DNA of 64,000 nt from Stratiolaelaps scimitus (taxonomy: Eukaryota > Arthropoda > Arachnida > Mesostigmata > Laelapidae), in the NCBI GenBank assembly GCA_019614645.1, contig JABWDB010000006.1, positions 868,001-932,000 of the forward strand, given 5' to 3'. Shown in pieces: positions 1 through 14,100 of this stretch. Every line of letters starts with the position of its first letter. Within the stretch, counting starts at the first letter, position 1. The notes beneath the pieces are model-generated. The model ran no database searches and had not been told where the DNA came from. It saw only the letters and a list, made by a program, of their open reading frames with translations. The position numbers were made by a program, and so were the translations under genes.

Positions 1-3000
1 ATTTGACTAGGTCGATATTATCTATCCCATAGTAGACACACTATACCGTGTTCGGTGAAAGGTCAAATGGTGTCGGACCGTGTGAAACGGAAGCGACTCT
101 GGGCGAGATTAATAAGGGCGGGCGCTCAAGCTTGATTAGTTTTACAAAATGTCATAGATCGATATACGTCTCTACCGATTGCAGCTGGCGCTCGCCCCGT
201 TCCTGGAAGCGCATTCTCTCAATGAGGACAATTCGCTGTAGAGTTCTGGGAGCTTCAATTCTAGCTATAGCCTACCCCGCTTATTACGTTATTGGTACGC
301 GAATGTTAGACGGTAGCTCACAGCGCGGATAATGACGATGATCCCCGAGATCAAAGATTGCCCGATTCGACTTGCACATTGATGTTGTCGCGCTTGTAGT
401 GAAGCAGGACGACTTCGATCGAAAATCTAAATACGACCTGGTGTGGTGGTGTCGAAGTCTCCCTTCTTGGCGTATGCCGACCCATGTCAACTTCTATTTA
501 AGCTATAACAATAGCATCCGTTTATACCTGAGCTGTGGCGTGTGCTCGATACACGGATATCTGATTCAATCGAGACTCATCGAATCATCTGTGAGCATAA
601 TATCGGTGAAAAAGAAATGAATGGTCACTACTGAGTTACAGAGTCAAGTCAAATTTTACATTATAACTATCATTATTATTACTACTACTATGCTTCAATA
701 ATAAAATAAAAATATTCATAATATCGAAATAATAAACAGAGACCAACATTACGAGGATAAAGCAAGTCGACCAGCCCCCCCCAAGCCCCGCTAATAAATA
801 AGCGTGATAAACGAATGCCACGAGCTACCGCCATGCAGCGGCCATATTCATGAGAAATGATTCGCCGTTCAAACGCGAAGCGTCATCGATCACAGGTTAC
901 ATGGTAATGTGATAAACGCGAAAGCTGTAGTAGACAATTTGATCTGTTGGGTGGGTTACCTGAGAGTCAGGTTCATCAGACTCGTCAGTTTTCATCTGTG
1001 CAGACAACTCGATGTTTATATTATCTATAAACATATAGCAGAGCAAAGCGCACACTCGAACGTAATCGCCTTTCGGGCTCTTTAGATGGGACGCATTTGA
1101 TATACAGGATGTTCGGAAAATTACCAATCGTCTTCGTAATAAATCGAAGAAATTTGACGTGTTCAAGGTAACTGCTTCCGAGACTTGTTGTTCATTCCGC
1201 TTTCTAACGACACATACTTAGATAATAATGTTGATTTCAAAATAAAAATAAAGAGAAGAATCCAGGCGAAGGAATATCGTAGAGGACAGCAAATCCTACC
1301 TCAAAGCCCCCATCGACCTACGAGATCTTCAGTGGCGTTTGGTGCCGTTTGATAACGCTTTGTGGATAATTTCTCTTCGTTTTCTGCCTCAGCATAACAT
1401 GACACTAACTAAATGCGCATCGGTCGAACGAACAAATAAGATATTGAAGAACGCTTCGGAATCGCCAGCGTTTGGTGCGTATCCCAGAAAGTTGCGCAAC
1501 TTTCCCAACGCCCTGTCTGCCAAAACTCACCGCTAGTACAATTACAAGAGTATAGAACTAATCGAATACCCATATCGGGTTCGTGACTATTTGGGGAAAA
1601 TTATCATGAATATTATTAGTATTATTTTCATCATTGCGACACCGTGAGCTCTATGATATCGATTCTCAATCAGCCACTGACTGATTGACTCTGTTTTCAA
1701 GGAAGCGCAAATGACTTGCACGTGCATTTTCCTCAAGACAAATAAACGAAACGAATCACGCTATTGTGATCGTGCGCACTTCATCCATTGGTGACAATGG
1801 CTACGACGCAGCCATTGTCAGTTGGACATTCGACGTGGCGCGACAAGGGAACGGCGGGGATGGATATTAAAACAGGCACGCTTTCCTTATGTGCATCCAT
1901 TTATGCGGTCGTTGTAATTCACTATTCTGCTCTGCGATCTGCTTCGATGATCTATGGACACGGGCCCCCCGTAGGAGAATTCCTCTATCGCCATTCTAAC
2001 AATAATTATCGGATTGAGTCAATAAGTGTCAACGGTGGAACGATTGTGGACAACAGCGAGATGGGACGGCTCAACCTTTCCGGTAAAATCACTCACGAAA
2101 CCAGTAATGAGAAAACAATCTGTAGCAGGCACAATGCGACGATGTCGACATTTGGCGGCAGTGTTGAATTTTGGAACTGTACAAGGCCAAGCGCTTGTTT
2201 TCTTGCCTGTTTGTTTGTCGTGCTCATCGACGAGTGAGCCACTGTTCATTTGGTCTACGACACATCGTAGCGTTGTCGGAATCACCAGGCGGTAATATGC
2301 GCGCTTTCCGGGAGAAAAACTGTCTCATTTGACAGTTGAGCCTGTTGTGAGTTCACGCAAGGAAAGCGCGCCCAGACCAATGGATAGAGGTCCATCGATT
2401 TGGTAGACTTGTCCTTCGAGACTCCTTCCCTGCAAAATCGTATATACGTCTTTCTCCGAATCTCGTATCTTTTCCGCGTCACCTTAAACCAGCGGTTGGG
2501 CCCGCTGGCCACCTGAGCTGTTGGTTCTATCGTATCTGGGTGTTAGCTTAGAAGTTGAATTAGGAGATGCGCATAGAAGCAGAGTTCTACCACGTCCGAA
2601 CAAACTTCTGTCATCTCGTCAAGGGGCAACTCAAGGAATAACTCACAACGAATAGTGCAATGCTAGTTTTTCGCTTTCTGATGTTAGTATTTCGCCTTTT
2701 AAGGCAGAATGCGCCTTGCAGAACAGGCCACATTGCCGCTTTAACAAACTTCCTTCAAGTTGAAATAGAACGAATCATTAGAGCAACGAAATCTCCCAAG
2801 TCTTCCAACCAGGTTAGTGCCTTTCGAGCAATTTCATTTTCCGTTCGCCCTTATTTTGTATATATATATATATACATTGTATCTTACGAGCCTTATCAGG
2901 CTAGAAAGCTGACTGGACTTGACTCCCTGTCTGGCCAGTTGCAGGCTCATTGCTACAACTAACCATCGCCAGACGGTTGTTATGTAGTAGAAAATTTAAT

Positions 3001-6000
3001 CAAAAACACGAGCGGGCTAGACCAGCTAGCTAGCTAGCTACCAACCAGCAGAACTGGCCGACTGTATCATTAGCTGGAGTTCCTCTCCCGCGGCGGGCGA
3101 CTGATAGTATTCCAACGCGCGGCATTGGATCATTCCATGCGTAAAACGGCTCCTGCTGCAGCGTCAGCAGTAGTCTTCAGGCAAATATCAGCAATAACAT
3201 GCTCATCTTATGGGGGGGCTTCTATCTCCGCCATCATCCGTTCGCCATTTTCGCTCTTCTGCCGTCCGATAGTAATAATAACAGCAGGCCCTGACTGTTC
3301 CACGGGTGCGTCCATGAACGAACGCCGACGACGACGACGACGCGCGCGATCCGGGCCCGTCCATTGCAGAATTCACCAGTGGCGACTACGACAGGCGGCG
3401 GCCCGATGCTAGAGCCCGATGCTAATACCGAGTTGGTCGACAGCAGTAACCAGCCTGATAGAATAGTTAGCCAGGACCGAAGGCGTCTAACGACGGCTAA
3501 CAACAACAAAAAAAAAGAACCAACAAGAAAGACGAATAACAACCCCGCTCTTTCCCGTCGTCTGGGGACGACTCACGAAGACCGACGGGAGTGTATTGAG
3601 GCGGGCCGCGAATTGCGCCGTCGACTGACGATCCACCGGTGGTAGGACGCCTATCCACAAGTCAGATATTTTCTCGACATCGAAAAAGCAACAAACGGAG
3701 CGGAGGGATCCGTATAATCGTATCGTAACGCCGCGTACGCTCATAGCGCGCCATCGTTAATTACTTGCTGTTGCGAATTGTTCAGCAAACGTGCGCTCAC
3801 TTACATCGTTGTGTGTATCGATGAAACAGGGTCGCACACACGTACATGTGTAGTGAAAATATTCGAATAGAAACAATTACAATTAGTGGTGACGAGTCGG
3901 TATCTCTCTCTCTCTCTACAGCCGTCATAACTAATCGTAAAGACTTTCGTAATTGTTGTTGTCAAAGGCTTTTTTCGGTCCCGGGGCGACGGTGAATGTC
4001 GCGGTGTAGTGGCCGCCGTGAACAGTTGTTAGAGGAGTTAAAGGGTTCGAGTTGAGCGTTGTCTAGCCTAGAAAAGCACTGGTGCTTGACCGGACGAAAT
4101 GGCAAGTTCTTAACGACCACTGCGAAGACCCCTATATACCTTCTCATGAAGACCTCTATCAAACAACAGATCATCGTCACCGTTGTTGCTATAGTCTCCT
4201 GCGTCACCTGGACGTATTACAATGGTGTTAGGCGAGAATATTTCAAATTCATCAATGTAGATATGATCCATAGCACGAATGTAGGAGAACTCGTTTTATT
4301 CAAAGACTCTTTAGTTTGCAAATTTCTATCCGAATTGTTTGGCAAATTTCCAGCAGAATGTCAAATATGTTGTTTGACACGCCGTTTGGCTCATTGAATG
4401 CTGCTGACGATGGGAGCACCTCGGCTTGGCGCTCTCTGATTCTTTCACTCGAATCGATCGAAAACCGTTTTTAGTATCAATATGATATGATAGCTGAGAC
4501 GATCATTGCGAATGCACGATATCTCTTTATGAGGTGTCTCTCTCATCGGGAGCGCGGGCTTGATATCTGCATTTTTTTTATAGATAAGCTATTTTCCTGA
4601 TCTATGTAAAATATAAGGGTATAGCTTAATCATAATATCAGTGTGAGCCTGCGTGCGTGTTGTATAAATACGTTTTATTCAAATTTATGTATACTGCCCT
4701 TGAATCGACAGGCTAGCATGGACCAATCCCTCTCATCCCTCGCATCTCTGACGGTTGCCACGACAACGAAATCATCCGCATAGATTGAATGATTCTCATG
4801 AACAGGAAAACGCCTATCTTGAGTATCTGTGCTCCGCGATCAATTTCCGCGCTGTTTCTCATGTAAATGCATCAGAATCGAGGTGCAGCTAAGGACGCGT
4901 TACTAATCCCGTGCAGCAAAACAACACAGGCCAGAGCGACGAAAGCCGAATGTTTAGTTAATCTCCACGTTGCAGATAGCCGCGGTTGGCTGCCGACTGC
5001 TCGGTGGAACCCTACATTGTGCGTGAATACCATGTGAATAGCCCTCCTCGATGTAGTTTCTTCTGAGTTGATCTGTCCGGTCCGGTGTACTGGCTTGTTT
5101 CATCTATCTCAGCGTAGTATTAGCACGAACCGCTTCAGACAGACGCACACCAAGGCGTAGTATTTATTTATTTCAGGACGACAAAAAGACGAAGCAGAAA
5201 TACAGCATCAAGGGACCAATGCGGTTCTTCTTCTTCTTCAAGGAAGGGACACCACCATATGGTAGCTTGGCCATCCTTCGGCTTTAGACAAAGGAGTGTT
5301 TGCATTGCATTGAACTGGTATTGGGGTATTGAACTGGTACCGAAACAGATCCATTCGGACGCTGAGTAGCGGTTCCACGAAGCCGACGGGTCAGAATCTG
5401 ACAAGCGGCGCACGAATGAAAGGCGAGCCGATCAATTCATGTAATCCCCGAATTAAAAACGATCCCTTTTCAGCCGTAAAAAGCTAGATTTACGAATAAA
5501 TTTACTGCTTACTATTAGAGTGCTTACCCGCGGGCTTTGCGTCGAGGCTCCTGCGTTGCCATGGATTTCATAGTATTACTTCTAATTATGGTGCAGTTTC
5601 ACCCGAGCAACGATCACAATGAATGCAGATCACGGCGTGTCCGCTAGTTCGTCATTCATTTGTAATGTAAATACTAGTTGACAAAAGCGTGGACAGAACA
5701 GCCGTATTTTTAAGGAGTATTTAACCGATCATCGAAACTCAAAGGTTCTACGCGTCCCACTTCAAAATTCTATCAGTCCAAAGAAACATTTTATTGTCAA
5801 AACTCGCAGAACAAAAAAACACCACCATGTAGAAGATAGACACCATACAGTTAAATCGATATCGAATTTATTTAGTAGTGCCCTAGCGAGATCCATATTT
5901 GACGTAACGTTTGGTGACTCCGAAGGCTCTCTTTGCAGGCTTATGAAAAGTTTCGAGAACGTACATTATACTTAATGGATCAGCGGAACTGAACCTCGAA

Positions 6001-8100
6001 TTGGAGCCGTGACTGTACTCACAACTGAACTGTTTATATTGCCGCAAAATTTCTCTCTATTCATTAATGACGGTAAAATTATCTCAAAAAATGTTATTAG
6101 TGTGACGACGGTCCAGATCGAAAAGGACATTTCGACTACAGCCAACGGCGACGTAGGCGACGGCGGCATTCACCTATTGCTTGGACGCATTTGTCAGCCG
6201 GTGTCAATGGGCGTCCATACACAGCCATGTAGGCAAAACCGCTCCTACATGATACCAATCGGCATGGCACGATGAAGAAGCCTGGTAGAAGAAGAAGAAA
6301 CTCAATCGTGGCCCAGTTCTTTGCAAAATCCCATGGATACTTACGGCAAGTGCAGCTGTTGCTGCTACGGTCGCTGTGCTGCTTCTAGGGAAGATACTAA
6401 CGATAGCGATTATGGCGCAGCTGAAGATTATAATACTAATAATATTACTAGTAGTGTTGTGTTATTATTATTATTATTATCATTATTATTCTTACTCGCA
6501 GCTTGATTATAGGCGGATTTGCAGTAGGTGGCAGTGGCGGCCAGGGCATTCGTCCACGTGTTAAACGTGTCGTTCGCCCATTGGCGTAGCAGCCAAGCAA
6601 ACCGAATCGGCGAACCGACGCTGCTAGTAGCAGCAGCAGCAGCACCATCACCACCACCACCACCAACAACAACAACTGAAGTGACAGCGACAGCGTCTCA
6701 ACATCGACATTTAGCATCTTCCTATATTGTAGGAACAGGGGTATGGCGGGATCAGGAGGAGGATAGGGAGGAGGGTGGTACACGCTGGGGAAATCGCTCA
6801 TCCATTCACTCGTTCATTCATTGATGATCGTGCTGATGCAGCTGCTGCTGATGCTGATGCCATCGACTTGGACTTTTGTGTGATTCCAGGCTGACGACAC
6901 AACTTCCACAAGGTGCAGACGATCGCTCTACCGACCGGCTGGTAGACACATCGGCAGACAAAGAGACCAAGCGGTCTGCTCCACACACAAACCCTTGTGG
7001 GTAGCACCGCCTCGGCCGCCAGTCCGAGCTGAGGTGTTCACCTCAGTCGGTCACCGTTGTTCTTCAGCGTGCCCGTAGTAAATAGTAGTGCTTGTGGTGA
7101 TGGCGTCTGGGGGCGACAGGGCGGGGGGGGGGGGGGGGCAGCTGGGCGGTTGAGCGTCGGATATTAAAACGGGCGGTGTTTAGCACCGACGCCGCTGGCG
7201 GTACCGAAACGATGTCGGCGATGTTCAACGTGCGTCTATGCTGGAACACCACCAACGTCGGATAACGACCAACCTGAGACTGTTGTTGTTATTGTTGCTG
7301 TTGTAGAAACGGCTACTCGTTCCCGATGTTGAACACTCATCATCCATAGCTCGAAACATGCAAATAGGCAACGATAAACAACAGACGGAGGAGGGCCTGA
7401 CAAGGCACACACGGACACAGGGAGCGATACTGAGTCGGCCGACCGAGTAGGCAGATAGAAGCCTATTGATAGGCTATTGTCACTTGTACGATTCTGTCTA
7501 TACATGGCTATATATTGTAGAAAGGAGACACACGAATAGCTTGTTCAGCCTTCACATTGGATGAGGCCCAACTAGATCAATTAGATGACATTGCTACGCA
7601 AATGTTAGTGTAGCGTAACAACACCAATTAAATGGCGAACACCACGCCCGACCCTTGTCGCTGAAGTGCTCACGCCTGTGCTATCAGAGGACATTGTTGC
7701 TGGTCTTATCTAGCTCGCAGCTATGCTACTGTAACTTGCTGCTGCTGCTGCTGCTGGCTTACTGATACTCGTATGCTTAATGTGGTTTAATTTACAGACT
7801 TATGCTAAGCGGGTCGCTCATCAAGACTGCTGTCAGAACATGGATAGTGTCTAGAGTCTTGTCGCCTCTGCATGCGGAAACCATCGACAGTGGAGAGCGA
7901 AATTCGACTTTAATTGATGCAGCAACTGGTTGATGTGTCCATACAAATTATTTCAGCGGGCGACATTACAACTTTAGGAGTAACCTTTGTCGTTTATGAT
8001 TTTCGATCGAGTAGCCAAATAAAAGTAATAGTAATTCAGGCTCACATTGCAAAATCGAAATTTCCCTGACACGCTGAAATACAAATGCATGGATGCTATT
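1..8100. other. gene-poor stretch, no convincing exon
   Basis: I see no supported gene here. Open frames are short, overlap on both strands and lack recognisable domains. It holds simple repeats: (TA)n at 2859-2874, (CT)n at 3902-3917, (TTA)n at 6462-6491, mixed CAG/CCA/CAA triplets at 6626-6678, a G run at 7123-7138 and (GCT)n at 7738-7756. The one frame worth a look is the signal-anchor-like ORF at 4146, listed separately. Probably intronic or intergenic. Confidence 0.5.
4146..4397 (+). CDS. possible first exon with an N-terminal membrane anchor (weak)
   Basis: A frame opening at this ATG begins MKTSIKQQIIVTVVAIVSCV, a short basic stretch followed by a hydrophobic helix, then polar residues. 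That arrangement is seen in type II membrane proteins and signal peptides. The 190 bases before it are moderately GC-rich and could be 5' UTR. Weak donor-like GT positions follow the helix near 4224-4230. No partner exon was recognised downstream and there is no domain match, so this may be chance. I chose this methionine, not the upstream one in the same frame, only because it sits directly before the hydrophobic segment. Confidence 0.15.
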   Translation: MKTSIKQQIIVTVVAIVSCVTWTYYNGVRREYFKFINVDMIHSTNVGELVLFKDSLVCKFLSELFGKFPAECQICCLTRRLAH

Positions 8101-8158
8101 GCTCCCAGTAGAAACGAATATAATCACTCGCCATTGGTGCCCTCAAACATATTCACTT

Positions 8159-8189
<31 letters not shown>

Positions 8190-11100
8190 GAACCTAGACA
8201 CAGGCACAAATATAATCATGGATCCCGTTCCGTCGTCATACTTGCCCAGTCTTCGTCTTGCTTCAGAATCATGAGTCAAATGATAATAATGCGTATTACG
8301 CCATACTGTTATCGTTATTAGCATTATCTGTACACGAGCTACAGCCGCGTGGCGATGTAGTATCCGTAAACTGTAGTACGTATCCAATGCGATTCGTTTG
8401 CTCGATCATAACGTGTAACGGTTTTAATTATGTGCACTACAAACACCGGTAGAACACCATCAACGCCGGTAGTCAGCCGGCTAACAGTTCGCCGTACACA
8501 GTACACTAGATACCATACACACACAATAGAGGTTGTCGGTGTGTATGTGTATATGTATATGCGAACACATATCAGGGAGTCGGTGCGGCTGTGGCGATAA
8601 AAAAAAACAACATTGCGAACTATTTCCGGGAATGCCGACACGAATTTCGTCGGCTACTACGACTATTAATAGCAGTATACATGTATCGAACATGATGTTC
8701 TTGCTGAAGTCTGAGTCGGAGACGGCGCCACTGCCTCATCCACACGGACAGTGCACACTGGAGCATAGACACTATGAGAATAACGCAGGTATCAACAACA
8801 ACGGCGACGCCAGCAGTATATAGCAGCAACAGCCACAATATCAACAATGACGTTCGAGGCAAAACAAGCAGCGTTGCGAGCAAGCGAACGTGTCTTCGTC
8901 TCAAGTCGACCGACAAGAAGGATTTAATCCATAGTCGTGATGCTGATGCCGGCCGCACGGTTTGGTATCATGAGAACGGGGGGCCACGTCGATTGATTTG
9001 CGGGAGTTAGTTAACCGTCCGCGCGTACGTGTGGTCAATCGCGATTGGCGGTCGATGCCACCGATGTCGCTGTCCTGCCGATGTGTTTGCGTTCATGCTG
9101 AAGACAGCAGTATCGTTAAGTTAGCCATCATCAAGACGCCATGCTGATGGTGAATGTATGTATGGTCGAATAACTGAGCAAGACTTGCAACTAAAATGCA
9201 TATATATATATATATATTATGATTAGACATTTTCGGTTGCTGTAGTTGTATGAGGCGACCACTTTCTCGGTAAAGCAGTCGCAGACGATAGGGTCAATAG
9301 TTGCACACCATAATTAAGCTTTATTAAACAAAAATTGGTAGGTCAGTGCGTCTTATCAAACAGGATCTGGAAGAGAGTGCAAATTCATTAAGTCGCCCAA
9401 ACGAATAACAGTGATCAACCATTAATTACTCCGAACCAATGACGCCCGACTGAATTGTGACGCAGCAGTGACAACCTGCGGACCTGACAGATAGCACGAC
9501 TCAGAAGAATCCCATTTCTGTCGTCATCAGAAATGATCACAATCAATACATTATATCTACCGCGTATATCTACAACTGCGGGGTGCCTACAGTGTCACAT
9601 TCGAATGTCCTCATTGTCAGCCAGTTCGCCATTCGTCACTGTGTTTACGTGTAATTTATCGTTGTCACCTTTCGTCTAAGCAATTGACGTCCCAATGTCA
9701 CATTTGCTTACATATTCGATGACGTATTCGTCAATAATTGTCTACTGCTGATAATGGCGTCTATCTACACGACCATGGCCCGCTACGATTCGCTATAGTG
9801 CCAACTGCAGTGCAGCGATCATTATTATCTTCAGCGAGCACTCGCTAGACAAGTAGATGCATGGTCGTGGTGAGACACAAGGTGGCCGCCACAGCAATGT
9901 CTACGAAACAAGGGCAGCCCTTACGAACATCAGCCGTAAGCCCAGACCCACATATCCACGCGTGTACAGGCTGTACGTTCGTGTATACTTAACAAGGGGC
10001 CGAAGACGTAATTGTTGACGCGCAGATAGCAGACCCCGGGGTCGAGGAGAGCTTCCATGTAAGAAAATTTAGGAAGCGGTTGTAATAGCGCAAGAGATGC
10101 ATGGATAGATACAGAGGCACAAAGCGAGAGAGAGAGAGAGAATATTCTGTACGATATACAATTGGAACAAATGACTCTACGTCAAATGATGAAGAGGAAG
10201 GCTGGATCCAAGCCAATGTTCGAGCCAAGCCAAAACACACCGCGCCCCCGGGTTCCCTAAGGACGTACGAGCAGGTTGGCCGTTGTTCGGATGGCGGCTG
10301 CTGCCCGGTGTCGTTGTTGGCTGTTGATGTCGTCGCTGTTCAAATGCGCCAATATCTAGCTATTGCCTGACCCCTCTCCGCCTGCAAAGGACATGTACCA
10401 CCGCCACCCCTAGTTACTATCCACCACACGATACAACATTGTACTTTTGTGATCTGCGGCCACTTGTGGCGGTTTGACCGTGATGCGTTTGAGACCTGCA
10501 AAGCGTATGCCGGTTGTGGTTGGAGGCACGGCACTCCTGCCTCTGGGATCAAGGACATGGCATAGCCAATAGATGGCAACCCAAGCTACAGCGCCTTGTT
10601 GTCTTCTGTACAGCGAACGGTACTGTCACCCTGGGACCAGTAGCAGCAACAGCAGAGACGCAACAGCGGTCGTCGATTATTTAATAACATATTGTACGTA
10701 GCGTATTCGGCGACTCTGCCTGCAACGCCGCACAATTTGAATAACGGCGTACTGATCAATGAAGTATCAGTGTACAGGCGTTACCCACGTGTCGTGAAGT
10801 GATTTTCAACAAAGTTATTGAACAAATAATAAGTGATTACTATTGTTGTTGTTGTTATTCGAGCCTCTGTAACCGAAACGACATTCGCTTGCTGTGGCGT
10901 TCGTCCGATCAATAATGCTATTATCATATTTCTTATAATTATCATAGGTAAGTAGACAAGGCGATGCCACACGTGTCCACATAGTGGACAACCATTGACA
11001 AGCCCGAATCCGGTATCTGCTATGTTACGAGGCACCGAAGGTGCTAGCCGAGGCACCAAGCAATATGTTATTCCTCCGTCGCAATGCTTAGTAAATTTAA

Positions 11101-14100
11101 TGGTTACATTTCTTCAACAATAAATCGACAAACGAATCCCGAAGCATGTGAATGTAGCTATGTTCGTATGATGTGTCGTTGATATTCCTTCTAGAAAATC
11201 GAATGAAAGTCGTTCGAGTGGCAATGGAAGGTACCAATAGCCAAGCTCTATGGGAATGGCGCACGCGTCGCGGAAACGCTCGGACAAAGCAAACCTTTGA
11301 TGAACAAATCAGGTGATAACTTCATCAGTGCAGTATAACTTCACTAGCAGACTCCAATGGAGCACATTAGTGTACAGTAGAGGAGCATATAGCAGGCGGG
11401 ATAGGGGAACGAATATGAGGTCACTTCATTAACCTTCATTTCCCGTTATCGGGCAGCAGATATAGTGTTTTGCGCAGCCAGATATCAGTTTTACATAAAC
11501 CGAGTAACTAGATGTCGCCGCTAAAGAATTGGTGTGTTTCCCTATTTTTGGGCTCATCGATTTTGGACCTGGGCGGAGTAGTCAGAGATGTCGAGAAACC
11601 GAATCACTCTAGTGGGACAGGAAAATCCTCCTCCAAATGGGATTACCTTCCAAGGCGGGGCGAACATGGATTTGGTTGTATCTCCCACAATTACGGAAGT
11701 CCCTTCTGCGGCAAGTTCATCTGTTTCATGTCATGGAGAGCCGTCCAGAGACACAGAGAGAAAGACGATTGCTATCGAGAGCTGTGCTGTCAGCAATGAT
11801 ATAAGGTGCACATGACATCTCTATAATGTCAACTCATAGATGACGAATGGCGAAACCGTGGTAGTATTGTTGCGTATTGCGGCTGAATGAATAATATAAA
11901 AAGGGTGCTGCTTCCGGCAGATCTACATCCGGCAATCAGTTCTCAAGAACATATGTATATATATATATATACATATATATATATCTAGCAACACAGATCA
12001 ACGATTCCAACAGAACAAGTGTGTATAGGCAATAATCGGCTGAAAGCCGTTATCTTGAAAAAAGTATCAGCCAAGTTATTTCAGTATAATAAAAACGTAT
12101 TCTTGAAGTTCATATTTTTGGCCCAAGTTCACCTTATAAATAGAGAAATCAACAGCATTTTTTTAGCAACTGGTGCGTGTGCATTCACTTCAATCATTCA
12201 ACAATCGCTTCAACTGTCATCGTACATCTCTTGTCGACCATAGATATATTCGTTTTCACAGAAGATAACTTCTCAGGATATGATCCGAATTGTTCACTGA
12301 CAGGCGATTGATTTTGATTCAGTACGGCTGGCGTTCCCCGGGTGCTTGACACCTAACCCTTCAATCAAGCAGGACACCAGCTGAGACAACAGTGTTGCTC
12401 AATCATAATTTCGCGCGTTCGCGTGCCGAAAAGCTACCCATACGCAAAATCCACACTCAGTTGGATGGGGACGATGACAGGCGATCAGATCACACCGGCA
12501 ACAGCGAATGCCGCTGCGAATACCTTAGCTGAGTATGCCCCCTATCGATTGTATTGTCACTGTGCGACAGAATGACTAGAGACTTGGAATCGCCTCGAAC
12601 GCTGAACGAATCATGGTGCGCAGTATCCCCGCAGTATTCTCGAGAACTGGCCACAGGTGTGCGAGACGTTTAGCCGGTTTGGACTGAAGAAAATGGCGTC
12701 AACCAGGGTGAACAAGAACCTGTATGGCGAAACTGGAATCAGCGTCCTCATTTTTCATCGATTGAGACGACTTTGTTTGAGAATCTTGGCTATTTATGAG
12801 CTTTGCTTCGTTCAACCTACGTAGACTAGTTGGAAGCTTGTAGGTGGCTGGGCCCTTGAACAAACGTTTTGTAGCCGTTTTGCACAGCGTTCTTCTATTT
12901 CGGCTTCCTTTGACAGTGGTCGTTAATACAGTTACCTGTGTATTATATATTGCGGATTATTGCGGTCATATTTACCTTAGAGACGTTTCACTATTTCTAT
13001 GTAGGTTGACAACGCCTTCAGGGTAAGCGCAGGCTGTTATTATCATCAACGAGAGGTCATCGGCATCATTCTTCAGCAGATATCATGATCCGTAATGAGT
13101 CTACCTATTTAGTGTTGAACGCCTGTCACAGGTAGCAGCCTTGACATACTGTCGATGACAGGTCTTCTCCACTACGACCAGAACATTTCCTGGATGTTCT
13201 GTACCGAAATTGTCCAGTCGACAAAATGGCGGCGCAATTCAAACGGCGTTGGGGCCACTCTCTCTCTTTGCAGCTGTTCAATTTTCATTTTCAAAAACGA
13301 TAAAATCGATTCCATTACTTGTGCAAAACGACACCAAACGTACAGGCGGTATAACTGTATACGCACGCTTGGACAGGTTGTTCTATCGACCCTGCACATT
13401 TCAAGAACGCTGCCGGCCGCCGCTGCCGCAAGAACCGAATTCACGTCAAGGACAACAACAATTGCCCATCTGAGTCGTGAACGACTGAATAAGCAAATTT
13501 AGATTAGATCTACCAATGGCAACCAAGTGCACAAGGTCTATCAGTGTAGAATAGTACTAATGTACACTTTAATGAAGCCGTTTCAAAGTGAAATTAGCCC
13601 CGCGGCGTGTTTCCTAAGTCAATATATATTGTATCTACCGGCTATTTAATTAGGTGCAAATGAGGAACAGATAAGTATAACTATCATTTGAAATAATTAC
13701 ATATTGTGAACACTGGAGACATTCGTTCCCTATGACAATTTGATTTTCGCGTCAACTCTGGCTGATCACGAGACAGATCTGGCATTCTAATACAAGTGCT
13801 TCCAACGGAGGCAAATGTCAATACAATCGTCCCAGTAATAAACACTATAGATAATAATACGTGGAAAAGTTTGAGCACGTGAATGCGCGCACAACTTTAT
13901 CTTGTATCGTCAGCACGGATGCCCACTCGTCTTGGCTAACGCACTTCAACAGCTATGCTCCAAGTGGCCGATGAAATGCGACTATCGACTATCTATGCCC
14001 ATGGTCCGTTCTGCACCGATGCATTGTCACCAATTTCATACATACTACTCAGAAAGAGTTGTTCCCTACCGTGCAGCATCGGCAAAATGCATGTTGCAGC

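Noticed and set aside
11588..11815. 75-codon plus-strand frame with protein-like composition (begins MSRNRITLVGQENPPPNG)
   Set aside because: Has a stop just upstream and no neighbouring exon. Another frame of similar length overlaps it. Left as an unproven small ORF.
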